This document shows, in pieces, positions 1 to 5,661 of a stretch of 11,326 bases of DNA (position 1 is the first letter of the stretch; each line of letters starts with the position of its first letter). The stretch spans positions 1-11,326 of the forward strand of contig JAJFIM010000216.1 of the NCBI GenBank assembly GCA_021774995.1, in the 5' to 3' direction. The notes under the pieces were generated by a model. It was not told the DNA's origin, made no database searches, and saw nothing but the letters and a program-made list of their open reading frames with translations. The DNA comes from Alphaproteobacteria bacterium. Lineage in GTDB: Bacteria; Pseudomonadota; Alphaproteobacteria; SMXP01. The position numbers and the translations under genes are program-made.

Positions 1-55
1 GGTTATCCCGGAAGGCGCCCTTCAATATGAAGAAGGGCCTCCCGAAAAGAAATAG
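1..55 (+). CDS. C-terminal end of an unidentified protein (partial)
   Basis: Reading from base 2, the frame encodes VIPEGALQYEEGPPEKK and stops at TAG 53-55, six bases before the ATG of the next gene. That spacing is typical of two genes in one operon, which is the main reason to think this is a real coding tail. Seventeen residues with a charged, proline-containing end are too few to assign a family. The other two forward frames cannot be excluded. Confidence 0.35.
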   Translation, partial: VIPEGALQYEEGPPEKK

Positions 56-61
56 AAGCCC

Positions 62-427
62 ATGGCCAAAGAGTATTTGGAAAAATTATCGACTTTCATC
101 GACCAAGCAACATCGGGCCGCCATGATAACGTCAATCTTGACTGCAAGCACTTCTTTAGCGGCGCCGCGCTCTATGCCGATGGGCGCATATGCATAACGT
201 TAACGCCGGTCGGATTGGCGCTCAAATTGCCAGAACGCACAAAGGATAGGCTGATAGAAGACAAAAAAGCAGTTTTCCTGCGATATTTTCCAAAAGGCCC
301 TATCAAAAAAGATTATGCTCTGTTTACGCGGGGTGTGGAAAAAGACGGTAAGGCGCTGCGGAGTTATGTGAATGAGAGCATTGATTTCGCTGTGACGTTG
401 CCCAGACGTAAAGAGAATAAGAAGTAA
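62..427 (+). CDS. TfoX/Sxy N-terminal domain protein, stand-alone
   Basis: The 121-residue product looks like the N-terminal domain of the TfoX/Sxy family without the C-terminal domain. The family pattern is visible from about residue 28: KHFFSGAALYADGRICITL resembles the usual MFGG-x-GLY-x-DG core, followed by a LALKLPERTKDRL strand-helix and the RYFPKGPIKKDYALF segment that is typical of the domain. The N-terminus (about residues 3-16) is a predicted helix and the C-terminus is basic (RRKENKK). There is no signal peptide or membrane segment, so it should be cytoplasmic. Full-length Sxy/TfoX in Gammaproteobacteria acts with CRP on competence genes; single-domain versions in other bacteria have no established role, and I do not assign one. 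No strong Shine-Dalgarno sequence is seen. The start lies 6 bases after an upstream stop codon, suggesting translational coupling. A second member lies at 4482-4859. Confidence 0.82.
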   Translation: MAKEYLEKLSTFIDQATSGRHDNVNLDCKHFFSGAALYADGRICITLTPVGLALKLPERTKDRLIEDKKAVFLRYFPKGPIKKDYALFTRGVEKDGKALRSYVNESIDFAVTLPRRKENKK

Positions 428-449
428 CACGCCCTTCTCTGTTGCGTGC

Positions 450-464
450 GGGACACAGTGTCCC
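450..464. promoter_or_regulatory. Perfect 7-bp-arm palindrome next to a -35 box
   Basis: GGGACAC at 450-456 and GTGTCCC at 458-464 form a perfect inverted repeat around one central base. It ends two bases before a TTGACA hexamer at 467. There is no T-run after it, so it is not a good intrinsic terminator. Its placement just upstream of a promoter would suit an operator or activator site, but a dispersed repetitive palindrome is also possible. Confidence 0.4.
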
Positions 465-466
465 CA

Positions 467-494
467 TTGACAAACTGGCGCAAATCCGTATGGT
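467..494 (+). promoter_or_regulatory. Candidate sigma70-type promoter for the DEAD-box helicase
   Basis: TTGACA at 467-472 is a perfect -35 hexamer. TATGGT at 489-494 matches four of six positions of the -10 consensus, with a 16-base spacer. Transcription would start near base 501 and leave a leader of about 140 to 190 bases before the helicase, depending on its true start. The assignment rests on sequence match alone. Confidence 0.45.
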
Positions 495-643
495 GCGCTG
501 CAAAATGGGTCGTTAAAGATTCATTTTGATCCGGATAAGCATGGGAACCGACAGCGACGATCAGATCGGCGCGAGGCTCCCTCCCCTCAAAGGTTTTATC
601 CGTAACCATATATTTCCTATTTCCCGGCGCTGAAAGAACATGA

Positions 644-2068
644 ATGCCGGGCAAAGACGATAACCGGCAAGAAGAGTTCACCTTACATATGCGTTTTTCC
701 GATCTGGGCCTCAGCCCCGAATTATTGCAGGCGGTCGAATCCGCTGGCTACGAAACCCCTACCCCCATCCAGGCGCAAGCCATTCCATCGGTTCTTGAAG
801 GGCGCGATGTGTTGGGCATTGCGCAGACAGGCACCGGCAAAACGGCGTCTTTTACCCTGCCGATGATTGAAAAATTGTCCCGTGGGCGCGCAAGAGCGCG
901 CATGCCCCGTTCGCTGATTTTGGAACCCACGCGCGAACTCGCCGATCAGGTCTCCCGAAACTTTGAGACCTACGGCAAGAATCATAAGCTTAATATGGCG
1001 CTTCTTATCGGCGGCGTGTCATTCGAAGAACAGTTGCGCAAACTGGATCGCGGCGTCGATGTTCTCATTGCCACGCCGGGCCGTCTGCTTGATCATTTCG
1101 AGCGCGGCAAGCTGATGTTGACCGGCGTACAGATTATGGTCATTGACGAAGCCGACCGCATGCTCGATATGGGTTTTATTCCTGATATTGAACGCATCTG
1201 TAAACTCATTCCGTTCACGCGCCAGACATTGTTTTTTTCCGCGACCATGCCGCCGGAAATTCAAAGACTGACAAACAGCTTTTTACACAATCCGGTGCGC
1301 ATTGAAGTCGCCCGCCCCTCCACCACTGTCGACACGGTGAAGCAGGTTTTGGTTAAAGTATCGCGGGAGCCAAAGACCAAACGCGCCGCCTTGCGTCAAT
1401 TGCTGGGAAGTGAAAACGTTAAGAACGCCATTATTTTCTGCAACCGCAAGCGGGATGTGGATCTCGTTAGCCGATCGCTGAGCAAACACGGATTCAATGC
1501 CGCCGCGCTTCACGGGGATCTTGATCAATCAGTGCGCATGAAAACCCTAAAGGGATTTCGTGATGGAGACATAAAACTATTGATCGCCAGCGATGTCGCA
1601 GCGCGCGGACTGGATATTCCAGACGTTTCTCACGTGTTTAATTTCGACGTACCGACTCATTCTGAAGATTATGTGCATCGTATTGGTCGGACTGGGCGCG
1701 CCGGGCGCTCCGGCGCATCAATAACCATCGCGACGTCTCAGGATGCAAAATATTTAGAAGCGATTGAAACGCTTATCGGCAAGCCAATTGAACTTATCTC
1801 TTTGTCCGGGGCGCCTGAGGAGACAAAAGAACTTCAAAGTGAAGAGGCGAAACCGGCTCGGAAATCACCGCGACGCTCTAAAGACAAGAAATCCGATGTC
1901 GCGGCGCCCCAAGAAAGTGTGCCCGCCACACCCAAGAAATTAGAGGAATCACCGGCGCCTGAGAAAAAAAAGAAGCCGCGCTCCAATTCCCCTGTTATCG
2001 GATTAGGTGATCACACGCCAGCCTTCCTGCTTCGTCCCGTGACGCTTCCCAAGAACGCTAAAGTTTAG
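644..2068 (+). CDS. DEAD-box ATP-dependent RNA helicase, RhlE-like
   Basis: This is a cytoplasmic RNA-remodelling ATPase with the full DEAD-box motif set. Counted from base 644: Q motif GYETPTPIQ (35-43), Walker A AQTGTGKT (60-67), PTREL (95-99), TPGR (144-147), DEAD (168-171), SAT (199-201), IIFCNRK (263-269), ASDVAARGLD (315-324) and HRIGRTGR (345-352). Both RecA-like domains are intact. A Lys/Glu/Pro-rich, probably disordered tail follows from about residue 390 and ends in a GLGDHTPAFLLRP block that resembles alphaproteobacterial homologues. Such helicases commonly act in ribosome assembly, mRNA decay or cold adaptation; which applies here is unknown. The start is uncertain. Homologues usually begin near MRFSDLGL, which is Met16 at base 689, but no close ribosome site precedes it, while a weak GAAAGAA lies before 644. 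The gene is probably monocistronic, with a promoter at 467-494. Confidence 0.95.
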   Translation: MPGKDDNRQEEFTLHMRFSDLGLSPELLQAVESAGYETPTPIQAQAIPSVLEGRDVLGIAQTGTGKTASFTLPMIEKLSRGRARARMPRSLILEPTRELADQVSRNFETYGKNHKLNMALLIGGVSFEEQLRKLDRGVDVLIATPGRLLDHFERGKLMLTGVQIMVIDEADRMLDMGFIPDIERICKLIPFTRQTLFFSATMPPEIQRLTNSFLHNPVRIEVARPSTTVDTVKQVLVKVSREPKTKRAALRQLLGSENVKNAIIFCNRKRDVDLVSRSLSKHGFNAAALHGDLDQSVRMKTLKGFRDGDIKLLIASDVAARGLDIPDVSHVFNFDVPTHSEDYVHRIGRTGRAGRSGASITIATSQDAKYLEAIETLIGKPIELISLSGAPEETKELQSEEAKPARKSPRRSKDKKSDVAAPQESVPATPKKLEESPAPEKKKKPRSNSPVIGLGDHTPAFLLRPVTLPKNAKV

Positions 2069-2127
2069 ATCTATTCTAAGACAATAGTCTCAACCCCTGC
2101 ATTCCCTCTCTGCACATTTTCAAATGA

Positions 2128-2176
2128 TTACTCAAGGTGAAGATTCCGTTTTTTAAATGACGGCAACTTTGAGTAA
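2128..2176 (+). terminator. Long hairpin, possible terminator of the helicase gene
   Basis: TTACTCAAGGT at 2128-2138 pairs with ACTTTGAGTAA at 2166-2176 over 11 positions, including one G-U pair. Inside the loop, CCGT at 2146-2149 can pair with ACGG at 2160-2163. The right arm is followed by ATTTTAT. The structure begins about 60 bases after the helicase stop codon. The T-run is short and the stem AT-rich, so termination would be weak; a structured RNA or mRNA 3' end stabiliser is the alternative. Confidence 0.4.
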
Positions 2177-2393
2177 ATTTTATCAGGGGTTTCGCAATAT
2201 TAAAGAGCGTATCTCTCAAGCCGAGCTCCGATGCGACATCCTATTAAGTTGAGTGAAGGCGCATTTATATTCATCTTTAGTAGCTTCTTTGCCCGATTAA
2301 TAAAAATCATTTCCATTCAAAATTTTTACCAGATATTCGCCAATGCGCGTTACATAGAAGGTCTAAGCGGCTTAAGGCGCGTAATATAAGTAT

Positions 2394-2402
2394 GAGGTAA
2401 GG
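2394..2402 (+). promoter_or_regulatory. Ribosome binding site that supports a TTG start
   Basis: GAGGTAAGG lies just upstream of TTG at 2406, with 8 bases between GAGG and the start codon. The first in-frame ATG is at 2466 and would remove the conserved beginning of the N-terminal domain. The ATG at 2392 is out of frame and stops after two codons. The site therefore favours TTG as the start of the diguanylate cyclase. Confidence 0.65.
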
Positions 2403-2405
2403 CTT

Positions 2406-3482
2406 TTGGATTACCTAAAGAATTGTAAAGAGAGCCATGAGTTTTCGAAAAAGGTTCTGGAGGCGATGTCAGAGCACAACGCGCCCGCCAGTCCTCAAAA
2501 CTATGAAATATGGTTCACCTATCTATCGGGGCGAAACCCGAAGCTGAATCAGACGATTGAAATTCTGTTCAGCAATAAACGCGAGTTTACGGCCGACATT
2601 AGCGATGAAATTTATCATCAGCATTTTGAAAGTTCATCATCAAAGATAACTGATGACATGATGAATGTCGGTGTACGGATGAAAACAGAATTGGATGGGT
2701 TGATCGAGAGCGTAGAATCGTCTTTGAAAAACACATCCGCCTATGGCGACACATTGCAAGCGGCCTCTGGAGAGCTATCTGAACCGCAAAATCAATCTGA
2801 CGTCAAACTATACCTTGATAAAATTGTTTCAGCCACGCGTCAGATGGAAAAGCATAACGAAACGCTTGAATCGCGATTGCAAGAATCCGCTAGAGAAGTA
2901 AATACGCTCCGTCATAATATTGAAGAAATTCGGCACGAATCGTTAACCGACCAATTAACCTCCCTTTCCAATCGCAAAGCCTTTGATAACACGCTGCGCG
3001 ATTCGGCCGCGGAAGCCATGGAAGATGGTGAAGATCTGTGCTTGCTGTTCAGCGATATCGATCACTTTAAAAAGTTTAATGACACATGGGGCCATCAAAC
3101 GGGAGATAACGTCTTGCGGTTGGTGGCTAAATGTCTGAGTACGAATGTGAAGGGCCGCGATACGGCCGCGCGCTATGGCGGTGAAGAGTTCGCGGTTATT
3201 CTCCCGCAGACATCTCTGCCCAACGCTATAAAACTCGCCGATCAAATTCGTACTTCCGTTCAGGCCAAAGAATTGCAAAAACGCTCTACCGGCGAAAAGC
3301 TCGGCACGATCACGATTTCAATCGGCGTTTCCCGGTTTCGTCCCGGAGAAACTTTGAATGAATTTGTGCACCGGGCGGATGCTTGCCTTTATGCGGCAAA
3401 GAACAATGGCCGGAATTGCGTTATCTCAGAATCGGATGAAGCCATGGCGCATTTTGATGATTTGAAAGACTCGATCGCTTAA
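2406..3482 (+). CDS. Cytoplasmic GGDEF diguanylate cyclase
   Basis: The protein is predicted to make cyclic di-GMP from two GTP. Its GGDEF domain spans about residues 175-345: LTDQLTSLSNR opens it (180-190), SDIDHFKKFND (216-226) carries the metal- and substrate-binding Asp and Asn, and the signature is GGEEF at 258-262, an active variant. The I-site position reads KGRD (252-255) instead of RxxD, so product inhibition may be weak or lost. The N-terminal part (about 1-125) has ASPQNYEIWFTYLSG near residues 28-42, a pattern seen at the start of many alphaproteobacterial GGDEF proteins; residues about 130-178 are likely a coiled coil linking it to the catalytic domain. I see no membrane segment and no EAL domain. 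Translation starts at TTG, supported by a GAGG ribosome site. The gene stands alone, with gaps of 337 and 172 bases on its sides. Confidence 0.92.
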   Translation: MDYLKNCKESHEFSKKVLEAMSEHNAPASPQNYEIWFTYLSGRNPKLNQTIEILFSNKREFTADISDEIYHQHFESSSSKITDDMMNVGVRMKTELDGLIESVESSLKNTSAYGDTLQAASGELSEPQNQSDVKLYLDKIVSATRQMEKHNETLESRLQESAREVNTLRHNIEEIRHESLTDQLTSLSNRKAFDNTLRDSAAEAMEDGEDLCLLFSDIDHFKKFNDTWGHQTGDNVLRLVAKCLSTNVKGRDTAARYGGEEFAVILPQTSLPNAIKLADQIRTSVQAKELQKRSTGEKLGTITISIGVSRFRPGETLNEFVHRADACLYAAKNNGRNCVISESDEAMAHFDDLKDSIA

Positions 3483-3521
3483 AATCCGCCTTTTATGATT
3501 CCGTAGCGTTTAGTTCAAGGC

Positions 3522-3549
3522 TTTTCGCACGCCTGGTTTTTTGCGAAAA
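3522..3549. terminator. Hairpin after the diguanylate cyclase, possible weak terminator
   Basis: TTTTCGCA at 3522-3529 pairs perfectly with TGCGAAAA at 3542-3549 around a 12-base loop containing a run of T. It lies 40 bases after the stop codon at 3482. The sequence after the right arm is TTCTTGC, not a clean T-run, so termination is uncertain. The rest of the 172-base gap shows no gene. Confidence 0.35.
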
Positions 3550-3654
3550 TTCTTGCACTTAAAGCTTTCGATCTTTTTATTCCATGATAAATTCGGTGGT
3601 TTATAAGCGACCGGCCTCTGTGGTCTGCTCGGGAAATTTCACCGTAATCACCCT

Positions 3655-4476
3655 ATGCCCTCAAGGATGGACGATATCATGGAATTGAAGAATATAAGCC
3701 TCGAGATCTCAGATTCCGTTGCGCTTTTAACGCTTAATGATCCGGGGACGCTCAATGCCGTCTCCATGGATATGTTGGACGAGTTAAACGAAGCTTTTGA
3801 CTCCATCGAAGATTCGGCCAATGGCGTTCGGTGCCTGGTGATGACCGGGGCCGGTAAAGGCTTTTGTTCCGGCGCTAATCTCGCCGGCGGCGGGGTTGCT
3901 GACGGCGAAGACGGTAAACCCGACTTTGGCGCGGTGCTGGAAAATTATTACCACCCTCTTCTGCTGCGCATGCGTGCGCTCCCCATACCCTTCGTCACCG
4001 CCGTTAATGGCGCCGCCGCCGGCATCGGCATGAGCTTCGCTCTTATGGGGGATATGATTCTCGCTTCGCGAAAAGCTTATTTTCTGCAAGCTTTTCGCCG
4101 TATCGGTCTGGTGCCCGATGGCGGGTCGACATGGCTCTTGCCCCGGCTTGTTGGCCTCACCCGCGCCAAAGAACTCTCTTTGATGGCGGAAAAGCTGCAC
4201 GCCGAAAAAGCCTTGGATTGGGGGCTGATCAACCGTGTGTATGAGCCGGAGGATTTGATGCAAGAGGCAATGACGCTGGCCCGCGATCTGGCTGAAGGGC
4301 CCACCGTGGCTTATGGCTTGATGCGTCAGCTCTTTGCGTCAAGCCCGGATACGGCGTATGAAGAGCAATTAAAACTTGAACGCAACGCCCAAAAACAAGC
4401 AGGTTACAGCGAAGATTGCAATGAAGGCATATCGGCGTTTCTCGAACGCCGTCCCGCGAAGTTCACGGGGCGTTAA
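3655..4476 (+). CDS. Enoyl-CoA hydratase/isomerase family protein, PaaG-like
   Basis: This is a crotonase-fold acyl-CoA enzyme of about 270 residues, the usual size. Oxyanion-hole segments are visible as KGFCSGANL (about residues 68-76) and NGAAAGIGMSF (about 121-131). At the position where crotonases carry the first catalytic Glu there is Ser, whereas RIGLVPDGGSTWLLPRLVG keeps the Asp used by PaaG-type isomerases. The C-terminus (NEGISAFLERRPAKFTG) also resembles PaaG. This argues for an isomerase-like reaction rather than classical hydration. No phenylacetate genes are nearby, so the substrate is unknown and I give no symbol. The start is uncertain: ATG 3655 lacks a ribosome site, while AAGGA at 3663-3667 precedes ATG 3679 (Met9, MELKNISLEI), which also fits homologue length better. 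It converges on the suf operon, with 5 bases between stop codons. Confidence 0.9.
   Translation: MPSRMDDIMELKNISLEISDSVALLTLNDPGTLNAVSMDMLDELNEAFDSIEDSANGVRCLVMTGAGKGFCSGANLAGGGVADGEDGKPDFGAVLENYYHPLLLRMRALPIPFVTAVNGAAAGIGMSFALMGDMILASRKAYFLQAFRRIGLVPDGGSTWLLPRLVGLTRAKELSLMAEKLHAEKALDWGLINRVYEPEDLMQEAMTLARDLAEGPTVAYGLMRQLFASSPDTAYEEQLKLERNAQKQAGYSEDCNEGISAFLERRPAKFTGR
4445..4474. terminator. Hairpin over the crotonase stop codon at the convergent junction
   Basis: AACGCC at 4445-4450 pairs with GGCGTT at 4469-4474, with an inner CCG/CGG pair at 4454-4456 and 4466-4468. It overlaps the last codons of the crotonase gene and sits at the only place where a shared terminator for the two converging units could lie, since the stop codons are 5 bases apart. 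Neither side has a proper T-run, so this is a weak candidate. Confidence 0.22.
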
Positions 4477-4481
4477 ATTGT

Positions 4482-4859
4482 TTACCCTCGCCGTTTTGAC
4501 TTTTTCTTTGGCTTTTTTGCTTTCGCGCGCATAGCGGCATCCAGCGCTTTTCGCGCCCATTGGGTGAATTCTTCAGGGTCATCGTAAAGCCGCTCGGGTA
4601 CTTCGTTATAGGACATAGACATTTCCTTGCCCTTGCCGCCATAGATGAAAGGCCCCATACCTTCCTCTTCAAAGTCCCGCCGGTTGGCGTCATCCACTTT
4701 GAGATAGAGGGTTTGGCTGGCAATCAGCCCAAACATGACGTCGCCATCACCCAGAGGCGCAAAGACGCCCGCGCCTCCGAACAGGTTGCGCACCTTGACC
4801 GTTCCCAAAGGTTGAAACAATTCTTCGATAAAGGCCTTATAGTCGGCGCTGACGGCCAT
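4482..4859 (-). CDS. TfoX/Sxy N-terminal domain protein, last gene of the suf operon
   Basis: The 125-residue product is a single TfoX N-domain. VRNLFGGAGVFAP (about residues 23-35) is the family's MFGG-type core, followed by MFGLIASQTLYLKVDD (about 42-57) and GPFIYGGKGKEMSMSYNEVPE near 69-89. The last 15 residues are almost all Lys and Arg, which could bind nucleic acid. No C-terminal TfoX domain, signal peptide or membrane segment is seen. It starts 7 bases after the sufA stop codon and lacks a clear ribosome site, so it is probably translated by coupling and co-transcribed with the suf genes. Whether it takes part in Fe-S metabolism or is only a passenger cannot be decided from sequence. 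It is distinct in sequence from the TfoX protein at 62-427. Confidence 0.85.
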   Translation of the reverse strand: MAVSADYKAFIEELFQPLGTVKVRNLFGGAGVFAPLGDGDVMFGLIASQTLYLKVDDANRRDFEEEGMGPFIYGGKGKEMSMSYNEVPERLYDDPEEFTQWARKALDAAMRAKAKKPKKKSKRRG

Positions 4860-4866
4860 GGGTGGG

Positions 4867-5235
4867 CTAACTGGCGATCATTGGTTTTATGGTCACGGAT
4901 TCGCCGCAGCCGCAGGCGTCAACTTCATTGGGATTGTTAAAGACAAAGCCCGCTTTCAATTTTTCGACTTTGTAATCCATTTCGGTGCCAATCAAGAAAA
5001 GAACGGCTTTGGGATCGATGAGAATTGTAATGCCTTTGTCTTCCACCATCTCGTCAAGGGGTTGTTTTTCTTCGGCGTAATCCATGGTGTAGGCTTGGCC
5101 CGCGCATCCGGCGTTCTTAACGCCCAGACGCACGCCAATATATTTTGAACCGGCAGCGCCCATGATTTCATGGATGCGCGCCGCAGCGGCATCGCTCAAA
5201 GTTATGGCTTTAGGAAGGGCGCGCGGGGTCGACAT
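4867..5235 (-). CDS. sufA: A-type iron-sulfur carrier SufA/IscA family
   Basis: This small carrier accepts Fe-S clusters from the SufBCD scaffold and passes them to target proteins in the cytoplasm. The product has 122 residues, close to the usual 110-125, and carries the three conserved cysteines: Cys44 in KNAGCAGQAY and Cys108 and Cys110 in DACGCGES near the C-terminus. I chose ATG at 5235 because the ribosome site GAGGAG (5252-5247, minus strand) lies 11 bases upstream of it; the alternative GTG at 5247 would add MKNI and overlaps that site. The gene follows sufT after 29 bases and precedes the TfoX-domain gene by 7. By family alone it could equally be called iscA or erpA; the operon supports sufA. 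Confidence 0.94.
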   Translation of the reverse strand: MSTPRALPKAITLSDAAAARIHEIMGAAGSKYIGVRLGVKNAGCAGQAYTMDYAEEKQPLDEMVEDKGITILIDPKAVLFLIGTEMDYKVEKLKAGFVFNNPNEVDACGCGESVTIKPMIAS

Positions 5236-5246
5236 GATATTCTTCA

Positions 5247-5252
5247 CTCCTC
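5247..5252 (-). promoter_or_regulatory. Ribosome binding site of sufA
   Basis: On the minus strand GAGGAG runs from 5252 to 5247 in the sufT-sufA gap. It is the strongest Shine-Dalgarno match in the operon and points to ATG 5235 rather than GTG 5247 as the start of sufA. Confidence 0.6.
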
Positions 5253-5264
5253 AACTAGCGTGTA

Positions 5265-5657
5265 TTAAAACATATTCAATTCAAGTTTCGCTTCATCCGA
5301 CATATGCGCCGGCGTCCACGGGGGGTCAAAGACCATTTCGACAACGACATCGCGCACGCCCTCGACTGAACGCACGGCGTTTTCAACCCAGCCCGGCATA
5401 ATCCCGGCCACCGGACAGCCCGGCGCGGTAAGCGTCATTTCCACCGTAACGTCTTTATCATCTGACAAGTCAATCCGGTAGATCAACCCCAACTCATAAA
5501 TATCAACGGGAATCTCCGGATCGTACACGGTTTTAATCGCCGCGACTATGTCGCGCGTGAGCCGGTCCAATTCATCTTGAGACAGCGCGGTTTCTGGCGC
5601 CGGCCCGCTGTCCGTCTCTTGGGTTTGCTCGATATCGCGTTGTTGTTCTTCAGTCAT
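5265..5657 (-). CDS. sufT: SufT, DUF59/MIP18-family Fe-S maturation factor
   Basis: The protein belongs to the DUF59 (MIP18) family, whose bacterial member SufT helps mature Fe-S proteins when cluster demand is high. The domain spans about residues 30-130. It shows DPEIPVDIYELGLIY (46-60), the family hallmark, then LTAPGCPVAG with the conserved Cys81, then DPPWTPAHMSDEAKLEL at the C-terminus, which is typical of SufT. The first 28 residues are Glu/Gln-rich and probably disordered. I chose ATG 5657, giving 130 residues, because it lies four bases after the sufS stop codon and has GGGATGAG just upstream. The open frame extends further back, but only as overlap with sufS. Related DUF59 proteins include PaaD; position between sufS and sufA settles the call. 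Confidence 0.92.
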   Translation of the reverse strand: MTEEQQRDIEQTQETDSGPAPETALSQDELDRLTRDIVAAIKTVYDPEIPVDIYELGLIYRIDLSDDKDVTVEMTLTAPGCPVAGIMPGWVENAVRSVEGVRDVVVEMVFDPPWTPAHMSDEAKLELNMF

Positions 5658-5661
5658 GATC

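Larger units (their letters stand above)
2069..2405. other. Intergenic region, 337 bases, AT-richer than flanks
   Basis: No convincing gene is visible in either strand. The stretch holds the hairpin at 2128-2176 and, at its right end, the ribosome binding site of the diguanylate cyclase. It should contain that gene's promoter. Several AT-rich stretches (around 2261-2275, 2300-2335 and TAATATAAG at 2382-2390) could be -10 elements, but none has a well-spaced -35 that I would defend. Confidence 0.6.

Noticed and set aside
450..464. Palindrome as an intrinsic terminator of the 62-427 gene
   Set aside because: The arms are GC-rich, but the loop is one base and no T-run follows; a regulatory site or repeat fits better.
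3553..3591. Possible promoter TTGCAC with a downstream AT-rich -10 before the crotonase gene
   Set aside because: No hexamer at 16-18 base spacing matches the -10 consensus well enough to list.
3784..4263. 159-codon open frame on the minus strand
   Set aside because: It lies wholly inside the crotonase gene, whose plus-strand product has clear family motifs; the antisense translation shows no recognisable domain.
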